From contig NZ_ML133694.1 of assembly GCF_003985155.1 (NCBI RefSeq), positions 248,001 through 312,000 on the forward strand: 64,000 nucleotides of DNA, given 5' to 3'. The notes below the pieces were generated by a model. It was not told the origin of the DNA. It saw nothing but the letters and a program-made list of their open reading frames with translations, and did not search any database. Each line of letters opens with the position of its first letter. Position 1 is the stretch's first letter. The stretch comes from Rhizobium vallis. GTDB taxonomy: Bacteria > Pseudomonadota > Alphaproteobacteria > Rhizobiales > Rhizobiaceae. A program made the position numbers and the translations under genes. Shown here piece by piece: positions 17,751 through 26,996 of this stretch.

Positions 17751-18407
17751 ATGGCAAGGTCAGGTGTTTATCGTAAGCTTGCTTATTGCGGGATCGTCAT
17801 GGCGATGTTTGCAGGCATGCATTCGAGTGCCTCTGCGGCAGCTTGCATAAGGCTTGCAAATCTGACTCCCGTCGATATCAGCGGATTTACGGCCAACCCG
17901 GCCGCCCTGCTTGAAGCGTCTGATCCATTGGTTTTGTCATCGCGCGTCCGCGCGCTGGTTGCAAGCAGCAGTGATGCGCTGTCGCTGGTGATCGAGCAGG
18001 CCAAGAAGGCCGATGCTGCACAGATGGCTGCTATCGGTTCCGGTCTTGGGCGGGCCGCAAACAGCTGCCAGATAGCGGATCCGCTATACAAGCTCGCCAT
18101 CGAAAAGGCCGTTGCCGAGGCGGCGACCGCCGATCCGAACCTGGCACCGCTGCTTGCCGCCTTTGCGAAGGCTCTCGCCGAAGGCGGAACCGCGGCGCTC
18201 GGCCCGGGCCGAAGCGCTGCATCCGCCGCAACCGGCATCGGCAACGATGGGTCGATTGGTCGGACGGGGCCTGGAGCGGACGACGGTACGCCGTTTGAGG
18301 GTAGCGAGACAACCGCAGGTACACTGAAACTCTCGAGCACCGGGGCAGGGCAATCGTCCACAGACTCGACACAATCGACGAGCCAGAGCGTCCCGGTCAT
18401 ACAATAG
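17751..18407 (+). CDS. Secreted alanine-rich protein in the export block, unknown function
   Basis: The protein has 218 residues with a signal peptide (hydrophobic core near residues 10-24, cleavage near ASAAA at about 31). Residues 35-145 are alanine-rich and helical, with two cysteines (ACIRLA and NSCQIA) that could bridge. The last 70 residues are a low-complexity Gly/Ser/Thr tail. AAGGA lies before the ATG. Its position between the Wza-type and Wzc-type genes suggests an accessory periplasmic role in export. I recognise no family. Confidence 0.7.
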   Translation: MARSGVYRKLAYCGIVMAMFAGMHSSASAAACIRLANLTPVDISGFTANPAALLEASDPLVLSSRVRALVASSSDALSLVIEQAKKADAAQMAAIGSGLGRAANSCQIADPLYKLAIEKAVAEAATADPNLAPLLAAFAKALAEGGTAALGPGRSAASAATGIGNDGSIGRTGPGADDGTPFEGSETTAGTLKLSSTGAGQSSTDSTQSTSQSVPVIQ

Positions 18408-18459
18408 CTGGATTTGCCCGTAGATCTTAGCGCTTGACGCCTTTGATGGAGATCGAAAT

Positions 18460-20736
18460 TTGCTGTCGCCAGATAAACTTACGCCACGTATCGACCCCTC
18501 CCGCGATACGGGAAACGAAGCTGATTTCATCGATTTCGATAAGCTCATCGCAATTGCCCGCCGCCAGTGGCGGATCGTTGCGGCGTGCGCCTTGGCCTTC
18601 GCCGTTCTCGGCGCCGTGTACGTTATCACGGCGGTTCCGGTTTATACGGCTGACACGAGCGTCCTGATCGATCGCAGCGACAACCAGGTGATCAACCAGT
18701 TGGCGGCTTTCGGCCAGTTGGACGATGACGAAGGCACGGTTCTGAGCCAGGTCGAGCTGCTGAAGTCCGACACGATCGCTTACGCCGTTGTCGATAAGCT
18801 GAAACTTGTCGACAACCCGGAGTTCATGGCGCCGAAGAACTCGCTTTTTTCCGTCGCAACGCTGAAATCCCTGGTGGATTTCAAATCATGGTTCGCCGAT
18901 GATGGGGCCGTTGCACCCGATGTAGACATGAAGCGGCGAGGCGCTGCCGAGACCGTGGTCGCCAACATCGATGTCGAGCGCGTTAACAAATCCTACGTCC
19001 TCGATGTCAGCTATACCTCGCAATCCCCCGATCTGGCACGTCAGATCGCGTCAGCGATTGCCGACGTCTATATGGTCGACAAGCTCAATTCGAAATACGA
19101 GGCGACACGCCGGGCGGGCGAGTGGTTGCAGGAGCGCATCGAAGAGCTTCGGCAACAGGCACTCGATACCGACCTCGCGGTTCAGAAGTTCCGCAGCGAG
19201 CATGGGCTGGTCGAGGCAGCAACCGGCACGCTTCTCAGCGAGCAGCAGCTATCCGAGCTGAACAGCCAGTTGATCAGCGCTCAGGCCGCGACGGCGCAGG
19301 CTGAAGCAAAATATACCCGCATCAAGTCGATCATTGACGCCAAGCAGACCGATGCGATCGTCACCGACGTGCTCGACAGCTCGATTGCGAACGATCTCCG
19401 CAAGAAATATCTGGAGGCTTCGAAGCTCGACACTGAAATCGAGGCGCGGCTTGGTCCAGACCACGTGCAGGCGGTTCGCCTCCGCGCGGAGATGGCGGAA
19501 TATCAACGGCTCATGTTCGATGAGTTGAATCGTATCGCCGAGAGTTACCAGAGCGAGCTGCAGGTCGCGAAATCGCGGGAAACCTCTCTGCGGGATAGCG
19601 TCACGCAGGCAACGGGCGTGGCCGCGACGGCTGGCGAAACGCAAGTCCAGCTACGTGAGCTCGAGCGGACGCGCGATACCTACAGGAATCTCTACCAGAA
19701 CTTCCTGACGCGCTACCAGGAAGCCATTCAGCAGCAGAGCTTCCCGATTACCGCCGCGCGTATCATCACGGCCGCGGAGACCCCGACGAAGCCGAGCGCC
19801 CCGAAGAGAAGCCTTGTCGTCGCTTTTGCGATGTTCCTGGGATGCGCCTTCGGAAGCGGTATCGCAGCTTTCCGTGAATTCCGTGATCGGTTCTTCCGCA
19901 CCGGCGATGATGTCAAGGACATGCTCGACGTGGAATCTCTTGGCGTCATGCCGCTGATCGAAGATAATGTCGACGATCCGACGCTGGTCGATCCGGGCAA
20001 TCCGCGAAGCATAGCCAGGGGTGGTAAGACCACCACCTATGCCGAGGAGCATCCGCTGTCGGCCTTCGCCGAGACGCTTCGAAGCGCGAAAATCGCCATC
20101 GACATCAGTGCGGCCGATCAGCGCTGCAAGGTCATCGGCGTCGTTTCAAGCCTGCCGGGCGAGGGCAAGTCGACGACTTCAATCAATTTTGCCAAGCTTT
20201 TGGCAATGCAGGGGGCACGTTGCCTGCTGATCGACGGCGATATGAGAAATCCGGGAGCGACCCGCGCCATCGGTCGCCATGCCGAGGCCGGCCTGCTCGA
20301 AGCGATCGTCGACAACCGTCCGCTCAAGGACCTCATCCTTCTCGATCCCAAGACAAAGCTCGCATTCCTGCCGACAGTGGCGCGCTACCGCGTTCCGCAC
20401 TCTTCGGAACTGCTTGCCTCGCGCGGCATGGATCAGTTGCTTGAAACGGCGCGCCAGAGCTTTGATTACATCATCATCGACTTGCCTCCTCTGGCACCGG
20501 TGGTGGATGCGCGCGCTATCAATTCGAAGCTCGACGCAGTCGTCTTCGTGATCGAATGGGGCAAGACTTCGCGGAAGGTGGTCCAGTCGACCCTGTTGTC
20601 CGAGCCGGATCTCTATAGCAAATGCGTCGGTGCGATCCTGACCAAGGTCGATCCGTCGCAGATGAAGCTTTACCGGACGTTCGGCTCCAGCGAATATTAT
20701 TATAAGCGCTACTCGCGGTACTATACCGAAAGCTGA
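18460..20736 (+). CDS. Wzc-type polysaccharide co-polymerase with BY-kinase domain
   Basis: The protein has 758 residues: an N-terminal Wzz domain with a first membrane segment near residue 40, a long periplasmic coiled-coil region (about 200-430), and a second membrane segment near 455. A C-terminal bacterial tyrosine autokinase follows, with Walker A GEGKST at 567-572, Walker A' LLIDGDMRNPG and Walker B YIIIDLPPLAP. The tail EYYYKRYSRYYTES has six tyrosines in 14 residues, the usual autophosphorylation cluster. It controls chain length and export with the Wza-type channel. The start is TTG, supported by GGAG about eight bases upstream. Confidence 0.93.
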   Translation: MLSPDKLTPRIDPSRDTGNEADFIDFDKLIAIARRQWRIVAACALAFAVLGAVYVITAVPVYTADTSVLIDRSDNQVINQLAAFGQLDDDEGTVLSQVELLKSDTIAYAVVDKLKLVDNPEFMAPKNSLFSVATLKSLVDFKSWFADDGAVAPDVDMKRRGAAETVVANIDVERVNKSYVLDVSYTSQSPDLARQIASAIADVYMVDKLNSKYEATRRAGEWLQERIEELRQQALDTDLAVQKFRSEHGLVEAATGTLLSEQQLSELNSQLISAQAATAQAEAKYTRIKSIIDAKQTDAIVTDVLDSSIANDLRKKYLEASKLDTEIEARLGPDHVQAVRLRAEMAEYQRLMFDELNRIAESYQSELQVAKSRETSLRDSVTQATGVAATAGETQVQLRELERTRDTYRNLYQNFLTRYQEAIQQQSFPITAARIITAAETPTKPSAPKRSLVVAFAMFLGCAFGSGIAAFREFRDRFFRTGDDVKDMLDVESLGVMPLIEDNVDDPTLVDPGNPRSIARGGKTTTYAEEHPLSAFAETLRSAKIAIDISAADQRCKVIGVVSSLPGEGKSTTSINFAKLLAMQGARCLLIDGDMRNPGATRAIGRHAEAGLLEAIVDNRPLKDLILLDPKTKLAFLPTVARYRVPHSSELLASRGMDQLLETARQSFDYIIIDLPPLAPVVDARAINSKLDAVVFVIEWGKTSRKVVQSTLLSEPDLYSKCVGAILTKVDPSQMKLYRTFGSSEYYYKRYSRYYTES

Positions 20737-21443
20737 TGGCGAGCGGTCGGGTCGTCTCGGTCACCAGGATCGTTTTCGTTCTCGTCACCGCCATATTCGC
20801 GGCACTAGCCGGTCGAGAGCTGTACGCTTCAATAAGAGCGGCCAGCATCTCGATCGTCGCCGAAAGGATCGAGCGCGGCGAGGCCGTCGCCGATGACGTC
20901 ACGGCCAAATATGCCTCTCGGACCGTCGATATGATCGCCCGAGGGTATTGCCGCTCCGATATCGCCGCCGCCGGGGTCACGCTTGTTCTGGCTGAGCTCG
21001 ATCGACAGAATATCAATAGCAATTACGACGCCTGGGCTGTTGCCGCATCGAATGCCCGCCGTTATCTGCAATATGCGCTTTCCTGCATGCCGACGAACAG
21101 CAATTTCTGGCTGCGCCTGGCGGCCGTTCAGTCGGCCATTGCCGAAGAGCCCCTGTCGATTGCGGGGATGATGAAGCGTTCTGTTGCGCTCGCGCCCTAT
21201 GACCAGTCGATGGTTCTGAGCCGGTTTTATTTTTGGAACGGTTTCACCGATGCGACGCTTTCAGCTGCGGGCAATGCGCTCAATAGCGATCTCACGACGA
21301 TGCTGAGACTTGGCGACCGATGCATGGTCAACGCCACCATAAAGAAGCAGATCAGCCCGCAACTCCGTCCGATCTTTGATGAAACCTGGGCGAGGGTCGG
21401 AACGGGGGCGACGGCACGCTTCCAACAGCGCTGCAGCAAATAA
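20736..21443 (+). CDS. Membrane-anchored protein coupled to the Wzc-type gene
   Basis: The ATG overlaps the stop of the autokinase gene (TGATG), so translation is probably coupled. The 235-residue product has one N-terminal membrane segment (about residues 9-28). Its mainly helical outside domain resembles TPR-like folds (NARRYLQYALSCMPTNSNFWLRLAAVQ, then MMKRSVALAPYDQSM). Four cysteines are present. I recognise no named family. The coupling suggests a structural partner of the Wzc-type protein, such as an assembly or copolymerase factor. Confidence 0.75.
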   Translation: MASGRVVSVTRIVFVLVTAIFAALAGRELYASIRAASISIVAERIERGEAVADDVTAKYASRTVDMIARGYCRSDIAAAGVTLVLAELDRQNINSNYDAWAVAASNARRYLQYALSCMPTNSNFWLRLAAVQSAIAEEPLSIAGMMKRSVALAPYDQSMVLSRFYFWNGFTDATLSAAGNALNSDLTTMLRLGDRCMVNATIKKQISPQLRPIFDETWARVGTGATARFQQRCSK

Positions 21444-21670
21444 CTGCTTTCCGCAGGTTCCTAATGACTGCTCCAAGGCTCACACGAGCCTGAGATCGCT
21501 GCCTGGAATGGAGCAGCGGTTTTGCGATTAGCGATGCGGAAAACAAAAGACCTGAAGTGTGATGAGCAAAGCTGAAAGATCGCGCCCGCGCTTTATGTGA
21601 CGAAGACAGGGTATCGGTTCGAGCAGGCTGCCAATATCGGCCGCCAGAATTCCGGGAAACCAAACTTTAG

Positions 21671-21712
21671 ATACAGCAATGCCCGCCGCTTGCGCGGCGG
21701 GCATTGCTGTAT
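21671..21712. terminator. Perfect 19-pair bidirectional terminator hairpin
   Basis: The arms 21671-21689 and 21694-21712 are exact complements around the loop TTGC, with a GC-rich core (GCCCGCCGC). It lies between convergent genes: the last gene of the Wza/Wzc block and the RapA-like gene. A/T-rich outer pairs supply a short T run on either strand, consistent with two-way intrinsic termination. Confidence 0.8.
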
Positions 21713-21730
21713 TGATTGGCTGATCGATGA

Positions 21731-22438
21731 TCAGACGACGGCGCCGGAAACGACGTCCGTGCCCGTAATGTTGAGCGTCAGAACGCCGACATCTGTGTGG
21801 CCGTCGCCGTCGGAGATCTTGTAGTACTGGACGGTTTCCGTGACATGGTCGCCCGAAGCGATATCCGACGTCAGTTCATAGCTGAACGAGCCATCCGCTT
21901 TGACATGGAACGTACCGTAGGTGCCGTTGATGTCGGTGGTTGCGCTCGGATTGCCGCTTACGTTGTGGCCGTCGAACACGCGGAGGAAGAGCTTGCCGTT
22001 GTCGCCGGCAATATCGTTGCTGAGAACGTTGCCGCCGATGGCGTCGCCTTCGTTGAAGCTCAAGTGGTCATCGACAGCGATCGGCTTGACCTGGGTTACG
22101 CCCTGGATGTTCAGGGTGAACACGCCGACGTCGGTGTGACCGTTGCCGTCGGAAATCTTGTAGGTGACGCGCTCAGTCAGCGTTTCACCATTGGTGAAGC
22201 CGATCTTGGCGGCGGCGCTCAGGACGTAAGTATAGCTGCCGTCCGGCTTGACGAAGAAGGTGCCGAAGTCGCCTTGGATTTCGGTGACCTGGCTGTTGCC
22301 CTGCTTGGCGCCGACGCTTTGTTGATCGAAAGCGCGCAGGAAAAGGTTGCCGTCTGATGTATCGTTCGACAGTAGATTGCCTGAGATAGCATCTGTTTCC
22401 AGGAATGTTGCAGTATCATCGGTTGCGTGAATAGCCAC
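21731..22438 (-). CDS. RapA-like secreted protein with two cadherin-like domains
   Basis: The protein has 235 residues built from two homologous cadherin-like (VCBS/CHDL) domains, about 1-112 and 118-230. Each has a DD or DDHL start, a GNLLSNDT or GNVLSNDI turn, GTF-VK-DGSY-TYV strands and a closing YKISDG-GHTDVGVF-TLNI strand. There is no signal peptide. This architecture matches the RapA proteins of R. leguminosarum: calcium-binding lectins of about 24 kDa secreted by the PrsDE type I system, of which RapA2 binds the acidic EPS. The GTG start at 22438 is supported by AAGGAG. A type I secretion pair lies 2.8 kb away, beyond a beta-helix protein with the same domain. The RapA identity is inferred from architecture. 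Confidence 0.82.
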   Translation of the reverse strand: MAIHATDDTATFLETDAISGNLLSNDTSDGNLFLRAFDQQSVGAKQGNSQVTEIQGDFGTFFVKPDGSYTYVLSAAAKIGFTNGETLTERVTYKISDGNGHTDVGVFTLNIQGVTQVKPIAVDDHLSFNEGDAIGGNVLSNDIAGDNGKLFLRVFDGHNVSGNPSATTDINGTYGTFHVKADGSFSYELTSDIASGDHVTETVQYYKISDGDGHTDVGVLTLNITGTDVVSGAVV

Positions 22439-23120
22439 TATTGTCTCTCCTTGAATATAATTCGCGGATCAGGACTGACCTTCGCGAGCTGCCCGATTAA
22501 GGATATCTTAATAAAGGGAGTCAAGCGCATAATTAACGAGGAGTAAACATTTTTGGGGGAGTTGTGCAATAATAACACACGAAGAGCATACATAAGGCGA
22601 TGAAACACCTGGGTATTATTTCATTAATAATAAGTGAATATGGCAAGCCTGGGATACGGCTGATTTTTTCTTCAGACGACAAGGATGTTTATTCCTGGGC
22701 AATTATTAAGAATACGGGCATCCATGTATGTGGAGATCAGATTTTCATCTAACCCCTTCGGGCTAGTGACGTAATATTGGGTTTTGTTTTTCATATTCCG
22801 GCTAACAACTGCAATAATCCGGCCTGATCGATGCGGGCGTAATGTTTACGCACATTTCAAAGTAACGTTACCTATGGATTCAAATAAAGCTTTCGGAATT
22901 ACGCAAAGAATCTCCTGCTGTGTGACTGAGAAGTAAGGTAAACCGAATTCCCCATTGTGCAGTGCAACCTTGTTGCGGCGCAAAAATATCTACGCCGTGA
23001 AGTTGTTTTTGTTCCTGGCGTAAGAATTATCGCGAGATACACAGCATTTTAGTGTTTCATTTTAGCAGCCGGAGAGAGGTCAGCGGTTACAAGATTTCCA
23101 ATATCTAGGGAGATCGCCGC
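22439..23120. other. AT-rich divergent promoter region between the two CHDL-domain genes
   Basis: These 682 bases contain no supportable ORF. They are clearly more AT-rich than the flanking genes, with stops in all frames. The region must hold the promoters for the leftward RapA-like gene and the rightward beta-helix gene. Two exact palindromes near 22837-22871 are listed separately. Confidence 0.6.
22837..22871. promoter_or_regulatory. Two adjacent perfect palindromes, candidate operators
   Basis: GCGTAA-TGT-TTACGC (22837-22851) and GTAACGTTAC (22862-22871) are perfect inverted repeats whose centres are about 22 bases apart, close to two helical turns. They lie in the shared promoter region of the RapA-like and beta-helix genes, about 270 bases before the latter. 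They may bind a dimeric regulator, but no regulator is identified. Confidence 0.4.
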
Positions 23121-24731
23121 ATGACTGTCTATTATGTGAACTCAGCTACAGGATCCGACCACAACAACGGGACCGGCGAGAGTTCGGCTTTTGCGACGTT
23201 GTCGGCCGTTGAATCCCTGAGGCTGAAGCCAGGCGACAGCGTGCTGCTTGCTGCCGGAAGCGTGTTCAACGAGCAGTTCGACCTGAAATATTCAGGCAGC
23301 ATCAGCGCTCCGATCACGATCGGCAGCTATGGCGTCGGCGATGCGCCGGTCATTCGCAGCGGCGTTAACGGTATTCATGGTTCGAGTGCTTCGAATATCG
23401 TGGTGGAGAATATCAAGATCGCGGATACCGGCGCAAACGCGATATATGCAGGAAATGTTTCGAACTGGACGGTCAGAAATGTCGAGGTGACGAATACCGG
23501 GGTCTCCGGAAAAGCAGGCTCCGTCAGCTTCCAAAACAGCCAGAACATCACGATCGAGAACAGCACGATTACCGGTGTCCGTGCCGATGGTATCTGGATG
23601 GATAAGGTAAAAGGCATCACCCTCGTCAACAACGTCGTCTCCCACAATCAGGGGAGCGTGGCAGACGCGATCCAGCTCAATGACAGCAGTAATATCCTGA
23701 TCAAAGGCAATCATCTGGATCAGACAGCCACCGACAGCAACAAGGGTGTGCTGGTGCTGATCCGGGCCGAAAATGCCGTGGTTGAAGACAATACGCTGGT
23801 CGGCGGCGGCTTTGGGATAAGCGCCCAGGCAGGCAAGAATATTGCCATCCACGACAATGATATTTCGGGATACGGTGGTTACAGCTGGTCTTATGGTATC
23901 GGTCTTGGCGACTCGGGCGATGCAAGGAACTACGACATCAGCGGAAATTACGTGCATGGCGGCGTGTATGGCGTTTTGGTCAGTGCTGTCGGTTATCCAA
24001 ATTATCTCCGCGAAAATATCGATATCCATGACAATGTCTTTGAGGGCCTGTCCTCGTCGGCGCTGAAAGTCGATAGGGCTGCGTCAGGTTCCTTCCACGA
24101 CAATATCATAGACAGCCAGGTCTCGACGCTGACGATGCCTTCTGCAATTGCCGCGCTGAACACGTTCTCCGTTAGCGAAAACAAGACGCTGGAACAGGCG
24201 CAGGCCGAGCTCGGCAATCACGCGAGCGACGGCACGACCAGCGGGCAAGCGCCTGCCGCACCGGTCGTCGAACAGCATGTTGAGGTGCCCGCTCTGCCGC
24301 AGGTAAGCACTCCGGCGCCGACTGGCGAGGCCCACACCGCGCCTGTCCCTCCAGTTCCCGTTCCGACGATCACCGCAGTCCACGACAGTCTGAAGATCTC
24401 GGCCTATACGGGCAGCGGCTATCATGGCAATCTTCTTGCAAACGACAGCGCCGCCAATGGCATCGTGCTGCTGCGCCGCTTCGGCGACGGTGCGGTGGAT
24501 AAGCACGGCCTGACGCTGACCGGGAAATACGGCGTCATCCATGTGGAAAGCGATGGCGACTATACCTACACGGTCGACATGGCGAAACTCGATGGTCTCA
24601 GCGGAAAGGTCAGCGAGTCCTTCCAGTACAAGATCTCCGATGGCGCTTCGCACATGGACGCGGATAGCTTGAGCATCGCCATTAATGTGGATGCATTCCA
24701 CGCCAGCCATCTCTCACACCTCCTGGCGTGA
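23121..24731 (+). CDS. Right-handed beta-helix protein with C-terminal RapA-type domain
   Basis: This 536-residue protein has no signal peptide. Residues 1-345 are a parallel beta-helix: it begins YYVNSATGSDHNNG, which is typical of pectate lyase-like and other carbohydrate-active beta-helix proteins. It continues with regular coils such as NIVVENIKIADTGANAIYAG and NITIENSTITGVRADGIWMD. A Pro/Ala/Val-rich linker covers about 360-415. Residues 420-530 are a cadherin-like domain homologous to those of the neighbouring RapA-like protein. It is probably a polysaccharide lyase, epimerase or adhesin exported by the adjacent type I system. No catalytic residues can be named with confidence. Confidence 0.85.
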   Translation: MTVYYVNSATGSDHNNGTGESSAFATLSAVESLRLKPGDSVLLAAGSVFNEQFDLKYSGSISAPITIGSYGVGDAPVIRSGVNGIHGSSASNIVVENIKIADTGANAIYAGNVSNWTVRNVEVTNTGVSGKAGSVSFQNSQNITIENSTITGVRADGIWMDKVKGITLVNNVVSHNQGSVADAIQLNDSSNILIKGNHLDQTATDSNKGVLVLIRAENAVVEDNTLVGGGFGISAQAGKNIAIHDNDISGYGGYSWSYGIGLGDSGDARNYDISGNYVHGGVYGVLVSAVGYPNYLRENIDIHDNVFEGLSSSALKVDRAASGSFHDNIIDSQVSTLTMPSAIAALNTFSVSENKTLEQAQAELGNHASDGTTSGQAPAAPVVEQHVEVPALPQVSTPAPTGEAHTAPVPPVPVPTITAVHDSLKISAYTGSGYHGNLLANDSAANGIVLLRRFGDGAVDKHGLTLTGKYGVIHVESDGDYTYTVDMAKLDGLSGKVSESFQYKISDGASHMDADSLSIAINVDAFHASHLSHLLA

Positions 24732-25210
24732 TATATCTCATGACAGTATCGGCGTAGGCCGGCTTCCTTCGGATGCATGGCTTGGTTAACAAATTTTCGC
24801 CGTAATCGAACCGGCGAGAGGCAGGACGGGCAGTCACAAAATATGTTAGCGGTTCGTAGTTAAGCAAACTATAGATTGCAAATATAGTTAATCCCCTAGT
24901 AAATATCGGGTCTATGCACGCAATGCGGTCGCCGCTTTGAGCCGTTATTGGGCGATTTGCAATTTTCACTTGCTTCGGCCGGTATGTTTAGCGTAGCGTT
25001 AATCTAGAGCCCCCGAAATCGCTCGCTATAAATTGGGTTTTTTGGTCATTTTTTGGTGCGATTCACATAATAAGCTCTGGCTTGTAAGCGGAAGTTCGGC
25101 GCCAGCGCCGGGATCCAAATAGTCATGTCATTGATCGGGCGTGATAGCCTGAAGCTGCAACGTGTGCGGGCGTGTTTGTTCGTGTCGATGCGGCAAGAGA
25201 GGGATTAATA
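24732..25210. other. Spacer upstream of the type I secretion genes
   Basis: This 479-base spacer is AT-rich in its first half and lacks a supportable gene; the minus frame at 24682-24969 has no ribosome site or family features. It likely contains the promoter of the secretion operon. The GTG at 25172 and the purine-rich AGAGAGGGA at about 25195 belong to the leader or start region of the next gene. Confidence 0.5.
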
Positions 25211-26980
25211 TTGGTGTTTCAGAGTTCAGCAGCTGATGTCAGCGAGCCATCCAAAGCCTTGCGGAAATGTAAAGGTGGTCTTGTATTTATCGGTATAGCA
25301 AGCGCGCTTATCAATATCCTCTATCTAACAAGTTCGTTCTTCATGCTGGAAGTGTATGACCGCGTCATTCCCAGCAAAAGCATACCGTCGCTGGCCGCCC
25401 TGGCGATACTTGCGCTTACTCTCTATGCCTTCCAAGGCGCGTTCGAAGTCCTGCGCAGCAGGATGCTCGTGCGCGTTGCCGGCGCGCTCGACGAAACGAT
25501 GAACGGACGTGTGTTCCGGGCGATCATCAAGGCGCCGCTGAAGGTCAAGATCGGCGGCGACGGGCTGCAGCCCTTGCGCGACTTCGACCAGATCAGGACC
25601 TTCCTTTCGGGCATGGGCCCGACGGCGATGTTCGATCTGCCCTGGCTGCCCTTCTATATCGTGATCTGCTTCATGTTCCATCCGGCGATCGGGTATATCG
25701 CCATCGGTGGCTCGCTCATTCTCGCGATCCTGACGTTCCTGACCAATCAGGGAACGCGCACGCTCTCGAAAAAGCAATCCGACGCCGCCAATATGCGGAA
25801 TGCCTTTGCCCAGACTTCGATCCGCAACTCCGAGGTCATCCATGCGATGGGCATGGCCGGGACGATGGCGGAAATCTGGGCTCGGAAGAACGGGGAGTTC
25901 CGTACCATCAACCGGCAGGCTTCGGACGTCGGCAACGGATATGCGACCCTGTCGAAGATTTTCCGTATCGCCCTGCAATCGGGAACGCTCGCGACGGGCG
26001 CCATCCTGGTCATCCAGGGTCAGGCTTCCTCGGGCATCATCATCGCCGGTTCCATCCTGACGTCCCGCGCGCTTGCGCCGGTGGAAGCAGCGATTGGAAA
26101 TTGGCGCGGTTTCGTGTCTGCGCAGCAAAGCTGGGCGCGGCTTTCCAATCTCCTGAAAACCATTCCGGAAATTCCGGCCCCGCTTACGCTTGCGGCTCCG
26201 TCCAAGCAGGTCACGGTCGAGGGTCTGGCCAGCGGCCCGCCGGCAGGCCAGCGCCTGGTTATTTCCGATGTCAGCTTCGGCTTGAGGGCAGGGAGTGCGC
26301 TCGGGGTCATCGGCTACAGCGCCTCGGGCAAGTCATCTCTAGCGCGGGCGATGATGGGTATTTGGCCGTCCGTCAGAGGATCCATCCGCCTCGACGGTGC
26401 AGCACTCGACCAGTGGGATACAGACGCGCTCGGCCGGCATATCGGTTATCTCCCGCAGGACGTGGAGCTCTTCTCAGGCACCGTCGCGCAGAATATCTGC
26501 CGCTTCGCCAAGGATATGTCGCCCGAGGCAGTGGTTTCCGCGGCAAGGGCGGCGCGTGTTCACGATCTCATTCTTCGCCTGCCGAACGGCTACGAAACCG
26601 AGATCGGTGAAGGGGGTGCATCGCTCTCGGCCGGTCAGAGACAGCGTATCGCGCTTGCAAGGGCGCTTTATGGCGAGCCCTTCCTCGTCGTGCTCGACGA
26701 ACCGAACTCCAATCTCGATGAAGAGGGCGAACGGGCGCTGAGTGCGGCGATCATGAGCGTGCGTGCACGTGGCGGCATCGTCGTCGTCATCGCGCATCGA
26801 TCCGGCGTGCTGGCGGTGTGCGATTTCGTCCTGATGATGCAGGACGGCCGAATGATCGCATTCGGTCCCAAGGAAGAAGTAATGTCACGCGTCAGCCGCC
26901 CGGAAGCGGCGCGTACACCGATTGCCGACCGTGTGGCTCAGCTCAAGGTCGTCGTCGACGGCATCAATGCGGCCGAATAG
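25211..26980 (+). CDS. Type I secretion system permease/ATPase (PrsD-like)
   Basis: From the TTG at 25211 the protein has 589 residues: an N-terminal membrane domain with about six segments (residues 20-300) and a C-terminal ABC ATPase domain. Walker A GYSASGKSS starts at residue 368, the signature LSAGQRQRIALA at 472, and Walker B ends in Asp496-Glu497. This is the HlyB/PrtD/PrsD class, without a peptidase domain. It powers export of unprocessed substrates such as RapA and glycanases. AGAGGGA lies seven bases before the TTG; a GTG at 25214 is equally possible, and a GTG at 25172 is less so. The MFP gene follows after 16 bases. Confidence 0.9.
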   Translation: MVFQSSAADVSEPSKALRKCKGGLVFIGIASALINILYLTSSFFMLEVYDRVIPSKSIPSLAALAILALTLYAFQGAFEVLRSRMLVRVAGALDETMNGRVFRAIIKAPLKVKIGGDGLQPLRDFDQIRTFLSGMGPTAMFDLPWLPFYIVICFMFHPAIGYIAIGGSLILAILTFLTNQGTRTLSKKQSDAANMRNAFAQTSIRNSEVIHAMGMAGTMAEIWARKNGEFRTINRQASDVGNGYATLSKIFRIALQSGTLATGAILVIQGQASSGIIIAGSILTSRALAPVEAAIGNWRGFVSAQQSWARLSNLLKTIPEIPAPLTLAAPSKQVTVEGLASGPPAGQRLVISDVSFGLRAGSALGVIGYSASGKSSLARAMMGIWPSVRGSIRLDGAALDQWDTDALGRHIGYLPQDVELFSGTVAQNICRFAKDMSPEAVVSAARAARVHDLILRLPNGYETEIGEGGASLSAGQRQRIALARALYGEPFLVVLDEPNSNLDEEGERALSAAIMSVRARGGIVVVIAHRSGVLAVCDFVLMMQDGRMIAFGPKEEVMSRVSRPEAARTPIADRVAQLKVVVDGINAAE

Positions 26981-26996
26981 GCCGGAGGACGTATTT

